DNA from: Paraburkholderia agricolaris
GTDB lineage: Bacteria; Pseudomonadota; Gammaproteobacteria; Burkholderiales; Burkholderiaceae
Assembly: GCF_009455635.1 (NCBI RefSeq)
Contig: NZ_QPER01000002.1
Coordinates: 2,418,001-2,482,000, forward strand
Length of the DNA: 64,000 nucleotides
Direction: 5' to 3'
Shown: positions 8,429-19,297 of the stretch, piece by piece
Position numbering within the stretch: position 1 is the stretch's first letter
Layout: each line of letters begins with the position of its first letter
The notes under the pieces: model-generated
What the model was told of the DNA's origin: nothing
The model's database searches: none
What the model saw: the letters and a program-made list of their open reading frames with translations, nothing else
Program-made: the position numbers and the translations under genes

Positions 8429-9886
8429 ATGCGAATCGAACATCTGATCAACGGCAAATCCAGCGCCGCAAAAGACTACTTCGAGACAGTCAATCCGGCG
8501 ACGCAAGAAGTGCTCGCTGAAGTCGCCAGCGGCGGTGCGCAAGAAGTCGACGCCGCCGTGCGCGCGGCTAAAGAAGCGTTCCCGGCATGGGCCGGCAAGC
8601 CGGCGACGGAGCGCGCAAAGGCCATTCGCAAGCTCGGCGAGTTGATCGCGAGGAACGTGCCGGAAATCTCGGAGACCGAGACGAAGGACACCGGCCAGAC
8701 AATCTCGCAGACGCGCAAGCAACTCGTGCCGCGCGCCGCCGACAACTTCACCTATTTCGCGGAGATGTGCACGCGCGTCGACGGCCATACGTATCCCACC
8801 GATACGCATTTGAACTACACGCTGTTCCACCCGGTCGGCGTGTGCGCGCTGATCTCGCCGTGGAACGTGCCGTTCATGACGGCAACGTGGAAAGTCGCGC
8901 CCTGCCTCGCGTTCGGCAATACCGCCGTGCTGAAGATGAGCGAACTGTCGCCGCTGACCGCTTCGATGCTCGGCAATCTCGCGCTCGAAGCCGGGATTCC
9001 CGCCGGCGTGCTGAACGTCGTGCACGGCTTCGGCAAGGACACCGGCGAACCGCTGGTGGCGCACCCGGACGTGCATGCGGTGTCGTTCACCGGTTCGACG
9101 GCAACCGGCAACCGTATCGTGCAAACGGCAGGCCTGAAGAAGTTCTCGATGGAGCTGGGCGGCAAATCGCCGTTCGTGATTTTCGACGACGCCGATTTCG
9201 AACGCGCGCTCGACGCTGCCGTGTTCATGATCTTCTCGAACAACGGCGAGCGCTGCACGGCGGGTTCGCGCATTCTGGTGCAACGCTCGATTTACGCGCG
9301 CTTTGCCGAACGTTTCGTGGAGCGCGCAAAACGCCTGACGGTAGGCGATCCGCTGGCGGACAGCACGATCGTCGGCCCGATGATCAGCCAGGGACACCTG
9401 GCCAAGGTGCGCAGCTATATCGAACTCGGTCCGAAAGAAGGCGCCACGCTCGCCTGCGGCGGCCTCGACGCACCCGACCTGCCGGAAGCCATGCGCAAAG
9501 GCAACTTCGTTCAGCCAACGGTGTTCGTCGACGTCGACAACCGCATGCGGATCGCGCAGGAGGAGATCTTCGGCCCGGTCGCGTGCCTGATTCCGTTCGA
9601 CGACGAAGCCGACGCGATCAGACTCGCCAACGACATCTCTTACGGCTTGTCGAGCTACATCTGGACCGAGAGCACCGGGCGCGCCTTGCGCGTTGCCGCG
9701 GCGGTCCAGGCCGGCATGTGTTTCGTCAACAGCCAGAACGTGCGCGATCTGCGCCAGCCGTTCGGCGGCACCAAGGCATCGGGCGTGGGCCGTGAAGGCG
9801 GCACATGGAGCTACGAAGTGTTTCTCGAACCGAAGAACGTGTGCGTATCGCTCGGCTCGCATCATATTCCGCACTGGGGCGCCTGA
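8429..9886 (+). CDS. hpaE: HpaE: 5-carboxymethyl-2-hydroxymuconate semialdehyde dehydrogenase
   Basis: A 485-residue NAD-dependent aldehyde dehydrogenase. Visible landmarks: ISPWNVPFMTATWKVAPCL (cofactor loop), FTGSTATGN, the general base Glu in MELGGKSPFVIFDDAD and the catalytic Cys in NNGERCTAGSRI; the C-terminal motif is EIFGPVACLIPFDDEADA. It oxidises the ring-cleavage semialdehyde to the dicarboxylate that HpaF isomerises. AAGG lies upstream of the ATG. It is 30 bp downstream of hpaG2 in the same operon, and its position between G and D is the standard order of hpa clusters. Confidence 0.94.
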   Translation: MRIEHLINGKSSAAKDYFETVNPATQEVLAEVASGGAQEVDAAVRAAKEAFPAWAGKPATERAKAIRKLGELIARNVPEISETETKDTGQTISQTRKQLVPRAADNFTYFAEMCTRVDGHTYPTDTHLNYTLFHPVGVCALISPWNVPFMTATWKVAPCLAFGNTAVLKMSELSPLTASMLGNLALEAGIPAGVLNVVHGFGKDTGEPLVAHPDVHAVSFTGSTATGNRIVQTAGLKKFSMELGGKSPFVIFDDADFERALDAAVFMIFSNNGERCTAGSRILVQRSIYARFAERFVERAKRLTVGDPLADSTIVGPMISQGHLAKVRSYIELGPKEGATLACGGLDAPDLPEAMRKGNFVQPTVFVDVDNRMRIAQEEIFGPVACLIPFDDEADAIRLANDISYGLSSYIWTESTGRALRVAAAVQAGMCFVNSQNVRDLRQPFGGTKASGVGREGGTWSYEVFLEPKNVCVSLGSHHIPHWGA

Positions 9887-9947
9887 CCCGCGTCGCCATA
9901 GCGCGCGAGGCCAGCAGGTCTCGCGCCACACTGAACAGGAGATCGCG

Positions 9948-10811
9948 ATGGGCAAACTCGCGTTGGCAGCAAAGATCACTCACGTCCCGTCGTTATATCT
10001 GTCCGAACTCGACGGCCCTCATAAGGGCTGCCGGCAGCCCGCGATCGACGGCCATCATGAAATCGGCCGGCGTTGCCGCGAACTGGGTGTGGATACGATC
10101 GTCGTATTCGACGTGCATTGGCTCGTGAACAGCGAATACCACATCAATTGCGCGCCGAAGTTCGAGGGGGTCTATACGAGTAACGAACTGCCGCACTTCA
10201 TCAAGAACATGCCGTACGCGTATCCCGGCAATGTCGGGCTCGGCAATCTGATTGCGGAAGTCGCCAATGAAATGGGCGTGAAGAGCCGCGCGCACAGCGA
10301 GACCACGCTCGAACTTGAGTACGGCACGCTGGTGCCGATGCGCTATATGAATGGCGACCAGCACTTCAAGACCGTCTCGGTATCCGGCTGGTGCATGTGG
10401 CATGAACTCGAAACCAGCGCGCGCTTTGGTCTTGCCGTGCGCAAGGCGATCGAGGAGCGTTACGACGGCACCGTGGCGATTCTGGCGAGCGGCTCGTTGA
10501 GCCACCACTTCGCCAACAACGGTACCGCCGAGCAGTTCATGCACAAGGTGTGGAGCCCGTTTCTCGAACAGATGGACCGCAAGGTGGTCGAGTTGTGGGA
10601 AGCCGGCGACTGGAAGACCTTCTGCGAGATGCTGCCGCTCTATAACGAGAAATGCTGGGGCGAAGGCGGCATGCACGACACCGCGATGCTGCTCGGCGCA
10701 CTCGGCTGGGATCGTTACGAGGGCAAGGTGGAAGTCGTCACACCGTATTTCGGCAGTTCGGGTACGGGCCAGATCAATGCGATCTTTCCCGTCACGCCCC
10801 TGCCCGCTTAA
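9948..10811 (+). CDS. hpaD: HpaD: homoprotocatechuate 2,3-dioxygenase (class III extradiol)
   Basis: A 287-residue extradiol ring-cleavage dioxygenase of the LigB superfamily. The metal-site histidines are seen in KITHVPSLYLSE and VVFDVHWLVNSEYHINC, with ASGSLSHHFANNG further on. It cleaves 3,4-dihydroxyphenylacetate to 5-carboxymethyl-2-hydroxymuconate semialdehyde using Fe(II). The ATG at 9948 is chosen because AGGAG lies seven bases upstream and the family begins with this short lysine-rich N-terminus; an in-frame extension to 9693 overlaps hpaE in another frame and is not supported. It is the committed ring-opening step of the operon. Confidence 0.94.
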   Translation: MGKLALAAKITHVPSLYLSELDGPHKGCRQPAIDGHHEIGRRCRELGVDTIVVFDVHWLVNSEYHINCAPKFEGVYTSNELPHFIKNMPYAYPGNVGLGNLIAEVANEMGVKSRAHSETTLELEYGTLVPMRYMNGDQHFKTVSVSGWCMWHELETSARFGLAVRKAIEERYDGTVAILASGSLSHHFANNGTAEQFMHKVWSPFLEQMDRKVVELWEAGDWKTFCEMLPLYNEKCWGEGGMHDTAMLLGALGWDRYEGKVEVVTPYFGSSGTGQINAIFPVTPLPA

Positions 10812-10832
10812 GTCTCGAGAAAGGAGCTTGCC

Positions 10833-11240
10833 GTGCCGCATTTGACACTCGAATACAGCGCCAATCTTGCTGATGAAGACAGCATCGGGCGGCTTTGCAG
10901 ATCGCTTGCGCAATGCCTCGATGCGCAGCGTGAAAACGAACAACGCGTTTATCCGCTCGGCGGCATCCGCGTGCGCGCTTTGCGCTGCGAGCAATACAGC
11001 ATTGCCGACGGCCGGGCGGACGCCGCCTTCCTGCACGCGGACCTGAAGATCGGCGCAGGCCGCTCGGACGACGCTAAAAAAGCGACTGGCGATGCGTTGT
11101 TTCAGGTAATCAAACAGCACTTCGCCACGGAGTTTGAAAAACACGGCCTCGCGTTGTCGTTGGAGATCAATGAATTCAGCGAATCCGGCACGTGGAAGCA
11201 CAACAATTTGCACGCGCGGCTTAAGGCTACTCAAGGCTGA
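10833..11240 (+). CDS. hpaF: HpaF: 5-carboxymethyl-2-hydroxymuconate delta-isomerase
   Basis: A 135-residue member of the tautomerase superfamily (CHMI type). It begins with GTG followed by proline (residue 2, the catalytic base once the initiator Met is removed): MPHLTLEYSANL. AAGGAG at 10820-10825 supports this start. Later motifs include GGIRVRALRCEQYSIADGR and FFxxE-like LSLEINEF at the end. The enzyme ketonises 5-carboxymethyl-2-hydroxymuconate. It lies 21 bp after hpaD. Confidence 0.92.
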   Translation: MPHLTLEYSANLADEDSIGRLCRSLAQCLDAQRENEQRVYPLGGIRVRALRCEQYSIADGRADAAFLHADLKIGAGRSDDAKKATGDALFQVIKQHFATEFEKHGLALSLEINEFSESGTWKHNNLHARLKATQG

Positions 11241-11288
11241 CACGCCGACCCGATTCCGGGCCCGGCAGCCGCATATAGAGAATCCATC

Positions 11289-12092
11289 ATGCTAGACGAA
11301 CAGACTATCCGCGAGCTTGCGTTGCAACTCGATAACGCCGAGAAGACCCGCACCCAACTGCGCCACTTCTCCGCCCAGTATCCCGGGATGACCGTCCAGG
11401 ACGGTTATGCGATTCAACGCGAGTGGGTGAAACTCAAACTCGCTGCGGGGCACGTGATCAAGGGCCGCAAGATCGGCCTGACCTCACGCGCGATGCAGCG
11501 TTCGTCACAGATCGACGAACCCGATTACGCGCCGCTGCTCGACAGCATGTTCATTGAAGCCGGCCAGGACATCCGCGCCGACCGCTTCATTGCCCCACGC
11601 GTGGAAGTCGAACTGGCCTTCGTGCTGAGCAAACCCTTGAAGGGCCCAGGCGTTACGCTATTCGACGTGCTGGACGCCACCGCCTACGTGACACCTGCGG
11701 TGGAAATTATCGACGCGCGCATCGAACAGTTCGACCGCGAGACGAAGGCGCCGCGCAAGGTCTACGACACCATTTCCGATTTCGCGGCGAATGCCGGCAT
11801 CGTCCTGGGCGGCCGACCGGTGCGCCCGCTGGACGTCGACCTTCGCTGGGTTGGTGCCTTGCTCTACAAGAACGGCGCGGTGGAAGAAAGCGGACTTGCT
11901 GCGGCCGTGCTGAATCACCCTGCCACGGGCGTCGCATGGCTCGCGAACAAGATCGCGCCTTACGATGAAGTGCTGAATGCGAACGACGTGATTCTGAGCG
12001 GCTCGTTCACAAGCCCGATCCCCGCGCGAGCGGGCGACACGTTCCATGTCGACTATGGTCCGCTGGGCGGTATTGGTTTGAATTTCATTTGA
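11289..12092 (+). CDS. hpaH: HpaH: 2-oxo-hept-4-ene-1,7-dioate hydratase
   Basis: A 267-residue hydratase of the FAH superfamily (the MhpD/HpaH group). Typical motifs: [17 protein letters not shown], the acidic metal ligands in [24 protein letters not shown], and a terminal [13 protein letters not shown]. It adds water to 2-oxo-hept-4-ene-1,7-dioate, giving the HpaI substrate. A purine-rich AGAGAA precedes the start. It ends directly at the beginning of hpaI, so the two are probably coupled. Confidence 0.93.
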   Translation: MLDEQTIRELALQLDNAEKTRTQLRHFSAQYPGMTVQDGYAIQREWVKLKLAAGHVIKGRKIGLTSRAMQRSSQIDEPDYAPLLDSMFIEAGQDIRADRFIAPRVEVELAFVLSKPLKGPGVTLFDVLDATAYVTPAVEIIDARIEQFDRETKAPRKVYDTISDFAANAGIVLGGRPVRPLDVDLRWVGALLYKNGAVEESGLAAAVLNHPATGVAWLANKIAPYDEVLNANDVILSGSFTSPIPARAGDTFHVDYGPLGGIGLNFI

Positions 12093-12101
12093 GTGGGCGA
12101 T

Positions 12102-12905
12102 ATGTCACTACCGCAAAACACATTCAAGCGTGCGCTGGCTGAGGGCAAGCCGCAATTCGGTTTATGGGCGGCCCTGGCCGACGCGTACGTCACCGAGTTG
12201 CTGGCCACTGCCGGCTTCGACTGGTTGTTGATCGACAACGAGCATGCACCGAACGACGTCCGCAGCACGCTGGCGCAATTGCAGGCGGTGGCTGCCTATG
12301 CATCGCATCCGGTGGTGCGGCCGGTACGAAGCGACAGTGCATTGATCAAGCAGTTGCTCGATATTGGCGCGCAGACGTTGTTGCTGCCGATGATCGATAC
12401 GGCTGAGCAAGCCGCGGATGCTGTTGCGGCGACGCGCTATCCGCCACAGGGTATTCGTGGCGTGGGGAGCGCGTTGGCGCGGGCCTCGCGGTGGAACCGG
12501 ATCTCAGACTATCTGAACACCGCGGCGGATGAGTTGTGTGTGCTGGTGCAGGTGGAGACCGTGCAGGGGCTGGAGAATCTTTCGGCGATTGCGGCGGTGG
12601 ACGGTGTTGACGGTGTGTTTTTCGGTCCGGCGGACTTGAGTGCTTCGATGGGGTTGCTGGGTAAGCCTGGGGATGCACGCGTACGCGAGGCGATTTGCAG
12701 CGGTATCGGGAAGGTTCGGGATGCAGGTAAAGCGGCGGGTGTGCTGGCGCCTGATGCGGGGATTGCCGCTGAGTATCTCGCGGCGGGCGCGAGTTTTGTT
12801 GCGGTGGGGACGGATACGGGTTTGTTAAGTCGGGCGGCGGCTGATCTGGCCGCTTCGTATAAGAAAACTGCTGGGATGGGGGTGGGTGTTAAAGGAGGGT
12901 ATTAG
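12102..12905 (+). CDS. hpaI: HpaI: 4-hydroxy-2-oxoheptane-1,7-dioate aldolase (class II)
   Basis: A 267-residue HpcH/HpaI aldolase. It has [33 protein letters not shown] (catalytic His), [20 protein letters not shown], the metal-site Glu/Asp region [13 protein letters not shown] and [13 protein letters not shown]. It splits the C7 intermediate to pyruvate and succinate semialdehyde, completing the pathway. A GTG at 12093 would add three residues; ATG at 12102 gives the usual N-terminus [12 protein letters not shown]. The last 300 bp become visibly G- and T-rich in third codon positions, unlike the upstream hpa genes, next to the palindromic repeat. Confidence 0.92.
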   Translation: MSLPQNTFKRALAEGKPQFGLWAALADAYVTELLATAGFDWLLIDNEHAPNDVRSTLAQLQAVAAYASHPVVRPVRSDSALIKQLLDIGAQTLLLPMIDTAEQAADAVAATRYPPQGIRGVGSALARASRWNRISDYLNTAADELCVLVQVETVQGLENLSAIAAVDGVDGVFFGPADLSASMGLLGKPGDARVREAICSGIGKVRDAGKAAGVLAPDAGIAAEYLAAGASFVAVGTDTGLLSRAAADLAASYKKTAGMGVGVKGGY

Positions 12906-13092
12906 GCTGCTTCGCAGCGAGGAAGGGTTTTGCCTGCTCGGCGGTTTCTTTGATCTGGTTTTTTGGCGTTGCCCTCTTGGGCTTTTGGTCTTTTGGCCTT
13001 TCCTTGCTTTGTTAGTGGTCTATTAGCGTTCCCCCTGTGCGGGGGGCACCTACTTTTCTTTGCTTGCCGCAAAGAAAAGCAACCGTATTGGA

Positions 13093-13098
13093 AGTCAA
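13093..13098 (-). promoter_or_regulatory. -35 half of the IS circle-junction promoter
   Basis: TTGACT on the minus strand, 13 bp from the 3' end of the element. In the excised circle it would lie 17 bp (13 + CT core + TG) before the TATATT at 14339-14344. Alone it has no matching -10 in the integrated copy. Confidence 0.65.
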
Positions 13099-13222
13099 GC
13101 GACGGCTAGCTGGCGGATGACCGATGCCCGGCACGGTAGTCAGCGATGCACAGGCGAGCGCAGACAGCACGATGGATGATCGCGCCCGGACTGCCCGCCA
13201 TCAGGGCAACGCGTGACGAAGC

Positions 13223-14333
<1,111 letters not shown>

Positions 14334-14338
14334 AAGGG

Positions 14339-14344
14339 AATATA
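14339..14344 (-). promoter_or_regulatory. -10 half of the IS circle-junction promoter
   Basis: TATATT on the minus strand, four bases inside the element's left end, with transcription expected to begin near 14332, right at the first stem of the candidate bridge RNA. It pairs with TTGACT at the other end only when the ends are joined. Confidence 0.65.
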
Positions 14345-14864
14345 CAAGTAGGCAAAAGAAAGCGGCTCACACCGCTAATTCTTAAGCGGGTTCCCCGCGC
14401 AGCCACGGTAGTGGTGCATCTGGAATCTGTCGCCTCGCACATTCGGCGTCAGTGACAAAGCAGTCATACCTCCGGCGGCCTGCGCCGCCGAAACCCGGTT
14501 TCGAAAACCATCGGTTATGCAAAGCGTCTGCCAGGTTTCCCAGGCAGACCCAGCCGCGACGCACGCAGTGCGGAGTGGGAGCTGATGAATGCTTTGTCAC
14601 TAGCGCGGAGTGCGCGAGAAGACAGATTCCAGATGCACCACTACCCCCTCCAAGCCAGGGGACCCGCTTATGAGCTAGCGGTTTGAGCCGCTTTCTTTTG
14701 CCTACTTTTCTTTGCGGCAGGCAAAGAAAAGTAGGTGCCCCCCCGCACAGGGGGAACGCTAATAGACCACTAACAATGCAAGGAAAGGCCAAAAGGCCAA
14801 AAGCCCAAAAGACCAAGATGGCAACGCCCAAAAATCCAGATCAACGAAAGCGCCCCGCGCAACT

Positions 14865-17198
14865 TCAATCCCCCGCCGGCCAAGGCAACCCCACCACTGA
14901 CCAATCCAGCTCCACCCCAACAACACACCGTCCCCCAGCAAACTGCACAGCCAAAGTAACCGCAACACAAGGCCGCCCGCTGGCCAAAGAAAGATAAGGA
15001 TTACTAGCCACGGCCACGCCTGGCAGCAAAACCGCATTACGAAAATACGGCCGATGATCCCATCTGGCATCCTGCGGATTCGCCACAGGATGCAGCGAAG
15101 CGCCATCGCTACTCCATGCCGGCCCCCGCACCTCATTCCCGATCTGCCGTCCGGAATCGTCGAGAATAAACCCGCTGATACAGCGCTCGAACGTCGCCAG
15201 CGAAGCAAACGCCTCCTCCATCGGAACACCCAGCAGCAAAGCATCGGCAGCCAGCTTCAACGCACCCCGGTAAGGTTCGACCTCCGACTCGAACAACGCA
15301 TACTGATGCGCACGCCCCTGGGCAATCACATCGAACGCGTCATCGATCTGCCTATGCACCGACTCCGGCGGCGCAAGCTCCGCCGCCGGCCGCCCAAGCA
15401 GATACCCCTGCGCGAAATCCACATTCGACTCGACCGCCAGGATCAACTCCTCCGTGGTCTCCACACCCTCCACGACAACCAGCATCCCCGCCTGATGCAA
15501 CAGCGAAACCAGCTTCGGCAAAATCGGCTGCTCGGTGCCGTGGCTGGTCGCGCGAATCAACTCACCGTCAAGCTTCACAATATCCGGCCGGATCCGCAAC
15601 AGCCGGTCAAGGTTCGATTGACCCGCGCCGAAATCGTCGACGGCAATCAGGAAGCCGTGCTCACGATATAAAGCCGCCGCGCGCGACATGTCGTCGACGC
15701 TCCCGCCATGCGATTCGAGAATCTCCAGAATCACCCGCTCCGGCTCGAACCCCACCGCTCGCACAATCAGGGCGAGCTGATCGGCATAGCCTTCGGCAAT
15801 AAACGTGGCCGGCAAAATATTGAGGAACAGCCACGCGTCGCCGGGCAGCAACTTGCGCGCATTGGCCAGATGCACGGCATGACTCGCGCGATCGAGTTCG
15901 CCTTCGTCGCTGGACGGCTTCGGCGCGAACAGAACAATGGGCGGCACCAGCGTGCCGTCATCCTGCTCGCCGCGCAGCAAAGCTTCGAACCCCACCTGCT
16001 TCTGATGCGACAAACTGTAGAGCGGCTGGAAGTGCGAGGTCAGGTAGTAGTCGTCCCAGCGATGCCGCAACGTGGCCGCGCCACCCTCCCCGTGTGCGGC
16101 ACCGGAAAGCATTTGCAGCGCCTCGAACGGTAGCGCGCGTTCAGCGCACACGCGGTTTCTGCCCGAATGCTTGGCGCGCAGCAAAGCTTCGTCGGCGCGG
16201 TCGAGCAGCACCATGATGCTTTCGCCGCCCCGGTGCTCGGCCACACCGAAGCTCGCGGTCAGAAAGCCGTCCGGCCGCTCGATGGCGGCAATCGCGCCGC
16301 GCAGGCGCTCGGCCAGCGCCAGGGCACCGGCCAGCCCGTCGCGCAGCAGCACGGCAAACTCCTCGCCGCCGATCCGGCTCACGCTGTCGTCCGCGGAGGT
16401 CTCCTCCATCAGCACCTGGGCAACCTGATACAGCGCGTGGTCGCCGATCGCGTGGCCGAAGCGGTCGTTCAGCGATTTGAAATTGTCGATGTCGAGAAAA
16501 ATCGCGCTGATCCGTGCATCCGCGGTCCGGGTTTCAAGGCGGCGCTCGGCCTGCTTGACGAACGCGCGGCGGTTTTGCAGCCCGGTCAGCGGATCGGTGG
16601 CAGCAAGCTGCGCCAGTTGGCTCTCGAGCAGAAAGTGATTGCGCCGGAATCGATAAAAGCCGAAGTGAAACACAATGGAAGTGGGGGCGCCGATCGCTAC
16701 GATCCACATCCACACGACAACGTCGACGTCATGCGTGCGCGGCCCGCCAAACAGCAACGCAAACGCCGTCCCATAGAAAACCGCGCTGCCGATGAAAAAA
16801 TGCAGCGGCGTAAGCCATAGCGGCGCCGCGCAGATCGGGATCACCACCATGGCCGGCAGGATCCACAGCAACGGATGCTCGACACCCGAGACGTTCAGCG
16901 CAAGACCGGCCACCAGCACCAGCGAGTACGCGACGCCGATTGCGCCGAACATCCACGTCGAGCCCGCACGTGGAATCGCCATCACCAGCAGTGCCAGCAC
17001 CAGCGCGCAGGCAAGCCGGTAGGGAAGCGGCGTCGCCGGCCCGGCAACCATGTTGCGCGCCCCCACGAGACACAGGAACGCGATCACGGTAAACGCCATC
17101 GTCACGGTCGAAAGTGGACGCTGGTGCTCCAGGGACCGCCGATGAAAACGATCGCGCAAACCGGAATCGGACAGTTGCTTCGTTGAAGTGGAAAGCAT
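14865..17198 (-). CDS. Membrane GGDEF-EAL protein with C-terminal Cache-like domain
   Basis: About 777 residues. Six hydrophobic segments cover residues 35-190. The GGDEF domain (about 195-355) has DPLTGLQNRRAF, FLDIDNFKSLNDRFGH and the active-site GGEEF near residue 276; the RxxD inhibitory site five residues before it is missing. The EAL domain (about 380-630) keeps FEALLR, ILEILE, AVDDFGAGQSN, VKLD, EGVETTEE and AQGYLLGRP, so the phosphodiesterase residues appear intact. The C-terminal part (640-777) has HRPYFRNA and VASNPYLSLASGRPCVAVT, resembling PDC/Cache sensor folds. The start ATG at 17198 lacks a strong ribosome site. It likely tunes the c-di-GMP that activates the neighbouring cellulose synthase. 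The 3' end is G/T-rich on the coding strand. Confidence 0.88.
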   Translation of the reverse strand: MLSTSTKQLSDSGLRDRFHRRSLEHQRPLSTVTMAFTVIAFLCLVGARNMVAGPATPLPYRLACALVLALLVMAIPRAGSTWMFGAIGVAYSLVLVAGLALNVSGVEHPLLWILPAMVVIPICAAPLWLTPLHFFIGSAVFYGTAFALLFGGPRTHDVDVVVWMWIVAIGAPTSIVFHFGFYRFRRNHFLLESQLAQLAATDPLTGLQNRRAFVKQAERRLETRTADARISAIFLDIDNFKSLNDRFGHAIGDHALYQVAQVLMEETSADDSVSRIGGEEFAVLLRDGLAGALALAERLRGAIAAIERPDGFLTASFGVAEHRGGESIMVLLDRADEALLRAKHSGRNRVCAERALPFEALQMLSGAAHGEGGAATLRHRWDDYYLTSHFQPLYSLSHQKQVGFEALLRGEQDDGTLVPPIVLFAPKPSSDEGELDRASHAVHLANARKLLPGDAWLFLNILPATFIAEGYADQLALIVRAVGFEPERVILEILESHGGSVDDMSRAAALYREHGFLIAVDDFGAGQSNLDRLLRIRPDIVKLDGELIRATSHGTEQPILPKLVSLLHQAGMLVVVEGVETTEELILAVESNVDFAQGYLLGRPAAELAPPESVHRQIDDAFDVIAQGRAHQYALFESEVEPYRGALKLAADALLLGVPMEEAFASLATFERCISGFILDDSGRQIGNEVRGPAWSSDGASLHPVANPQDARWDHRPYFRNAVLLPGVAVASNPYLSLASGRPCVAVTLAVQFAGGRCVVGVELDWSVVGLPWPAGD

Positions 17199-17309
17199 AT
17201 TGATAGTTATCAGGCTGGCTCCGGTCACTTGGCCCATGTATAACGGCAACCGTCTGACAAATATTTATGCCCTGTCCGCAAATAGAATTGTGTCCCGCCC
17301 CGTAAGCGG

Positions 17310-18455
17310 CTATGCGGCCATCACCCGGTTGCGTCCCGAGGCCTTGGCGGCATACAACGCGCCGTCGGCACGCGCCATCAGCTGGGCAAGCGATTCGCCG
17401 GGCCGGTGCTGATCCACGCCGACGCTGAAGGTATATTTCAGTCCACGCGGCAACTCCCCCGGCGCGGCCGACGCTAGCCGCGCCCGCAGACGATCCATTA
17501 AACGCACTGCCTCGGCGCTGGTGGTTGCCGGGCACAGCACGCCAAACTCTTCCCCGCCCAGCCGCCCGAACACATCACCGCCCCGCAGATTGGCGCTGAC
17601 GAACGCGGCGAAATGGCTCAACACCTGGTCGCCGGCAGCGTGGCCATAGTGGTCGTTGACCGCTTTAAACGAATCGATGTCGATAATGGCCATCGCCACC
17701 GGCGAGCCGGTGCGCGGCGTCGCCCCCGGCAGCGCCTCGCCGATCGCCAGAAAGGCGCGCCGCGATAGCGCGCCAGTCAGATCGTCGACATTGGCAAGCC
17801 GCTCGAGCCGCTCGGCGAGACGATCGTGCGCCAGCATCACAACCCCAATCGAAAGGCACGGCGGCGCGAGGATACCGATGGCGAGAAATACCACATTGCC
17901 TGGCGTCACCTGCAGCAAGCTGGTCTGCAGCAGCATGCCGAAGCTGTACATGACACCACGCGAGAGATGCCCCGCGCATAAGAGTACCGACGCTACCGCG
18001 AGGAAGTAGTAGCAATAGCGTGGCCGGTTCGACGGACGGTAGCGCAGCATCATGACGGCGAGCATCGCGTAGAGGCCCGCGTGATACGCCGATACCACGG
18101 TCACGCGGGCGCTGAAATCGGGCGAGACAAAGGTCCAGTAAGTTATGCCGATCAACACGGCAAGCACGCCGGCGTAGCACGCCCATGGCCGCGTGCGGCG
18201 GCCCAGAAAGCGATAGCAGCCTTCCACCACCAGCAGCAGCGAGATAGCCAGCAGTTCGTTGGCCGCCACGATAGTCAGCCAGTGCGGGCCGTGTCCTTGC
18301 AACGCAAAAGCAAGGAGCGCCGCGATCGCGACCGCATTGGCCGAGATCCAGTAGCCGACGCCAGGTATCGCCGCGCGCCATAGTGAGCCGAGCACGGCCA
18401 TCGCCATGGCGCTCGACAAAACCGTGACAACCAGAATAGTGAGTGGATTGAACAT
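17310..18455 (-). CDS. Membrane diguanylate cyclase (GGDEF)
   Basis: A 381-residue protein with about six transmembrane segments (residues 3-210) and a C-terminal GGDEF domain (215-378): DDLTGALSRRAFLAI, AIIDIDSFKAVNDHYGHAAG and GRLGGEEFGVL near residue 302. The inhibitory I-site RGGD lies five residues before GGEEF, so product inhibition by c-di-GMP is expected. It makes c-di-GMP from two GTP at the inner membrane. It is divergent from bcsD across 386 bp and 111 bp upstream of the GGDEF-EAL gene on the same strand, so it is well placed to feed the PilZ domain of BcsA. Confidence 0.92.
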   Translation of the reverse strand: MFNPLTILVVTVLSSAMAMAVLGSLWRAAIPGVGYWISANAVAIAALLAFALQGHGPHWLTIVAANELLAISLLLVVEGCYRFLGRRTRPWACYAGVLAVLIGITYWTFVSPDFSARVTVVSAYHAGLYAMLAVMMLRYRPSNRPRYCYYFLAVASVLLCAGHLSRGVMYSFGMLLQTSLLQVTPGNVVFLAIGILAPPCLSIGVVMLAHDRLAERLERLANVDDLTGALSRRAFLAIGEALPGATPRTGSPVAMAIIDIDSFKAVNDHYGHAAGDQVLSHFAAFVSANLRGGDVFGRLGGEEFGVLCPATTSAEAVRLMDRLRARLASAAPGELPRGLKYTFSVGVDQHRPGESLAQLMARADGALYAAKASGRNRVMAA

Positions 18456-18841
18456 TATTGTCTTGAGTCAGACGGCATCGTCACGGCACGCCGCGTTCCT
18501 GCTGTCTGCACGACTTCCCCGTTGCATGCGCGATAGCGCCGCGCAAATTCGTAAGCTTACCGGCCCGGATGAAAGTTGAGGCCGCAAAAATGACGTAAGT
18601 ATTACGGGGTGGCGAGAAACTTGGGGCAATCGTTTGCGTGTATAACGCAGACGAATGTAAAGTGGCTAAAAGTTAATGTCTTAAGTAGACTCCTGCGAAG
18701 TGTGGCGGACAGACTAGACAGTTCGGTAAAAGTAACCTGGGACGCGTGCAACGCGCGGCCTTCCGTAACACGTTCATTTGCATTCAACCGTCGGCGCCCG
18801 TTTTCATACACGGCTGAAGCAACGGCCATTTCCCGGAAAAT
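18456..18841. other. Intergenic region, bcs operon and cyclase control region
   Basis: A 386-bp gap without a credible gene, lower in GC than its surroundings. It contains a small dyad GTAA-GTA-TTAC near 18595-18605 and AT-rich stretches around 18655-18690. It must hold the promoter of the bcs operon and that of the divergent cyclase gene, but no hexamer pair is good enough to name. Confidence 0.5.
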
Positions 18842-19297
18842 ATGGTCCCAATTCTCGATTACCTGCTGGAACGTCAGATCTCGCCGCAATGGCGCGGCAT
18901 GCTGAGCGCCTTGGCAACGGAGTTCGAAGCGCAGATCGGCCGCGACGAACTGCGCCAACTGATGTACCGCGTCGGCTCCCGGTTTGCCGCGGCGCATCAA
19001 TTACCCGCTTGCGGGTCCACGGCGGAACTCGCTCATGCGTTGAATCTGCTCTGGCAGGACATGGATTGGGGCTACGTCGAACTGTCCGACGAAGCTGAAT
19101 CTTTGCGCATCGTGCATTACTGTGCGCCGCTGCAGGCGTTCGGCAATCCGGCGCTCGCATGGACCCCCGCATTTCTCGAAGGCGTTTATCAGACCTGGTT
19201 GAGCGCATTGGGCGCGCAAGGTTTGTCGGTCGTGCAAACGAGCGAGTTCGGCGCGGACACCGCGATCGAGTTTCGGCTGGGGCGGCATCCGGCTTGA
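18842..19297 (+). CDS. bcsD: Cellulose synthase operon protein BcsD
   Basis: A 151-residue cytoplasmic protein matching the BcsD family (about 155 residues), with ISPQWRGMLSALATEFEAQI, ELRQLMYRVGSRFAA and a conserved LWQDMDWGYVEL segment. In Komagataeibacter, BcsD forms an octameric ring and with the proline-rich BcsH builds the intracellular scaffold that lines up synthase complexes for crystalline cellulose. It is first in the operon here. The ATG follows CGGAAAAT, a weak ribosome site. It lies 231 bp ahead of the bcsP-like gene. Confidence 0.88.
   Translation: MVPILDYLLERQISPQWRGMLSALATEFEAQIGRDELRQLMYRVGSRFAAAHQLPACGSTAELAHALNLLWQDMDWGYVELSDEAESLRIVHYCAPLQAFGNPALAWTPAFLEGVYQTWLSALGAQGLSVVQTSEFGADTAIEFRLGRHPA

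Noticed and set aside
7529..9979. 816-codon minus-strand open frame opposite hpaG2 and hpaE
   Set aside because: Long antisense frames are common in high-GC DNA; the forward strand encodes clear enzymes, and the antisense product is His/Arg-rich without a family.
14382..14831. 149-codon minus-strand open frame within the palindromic repeat
   Set aside because: The frame follows the inverted arms of the repeat, and its extent and composition come from the palindrome rather than from a gene; the intact copy at 32211-32740 has different frames.
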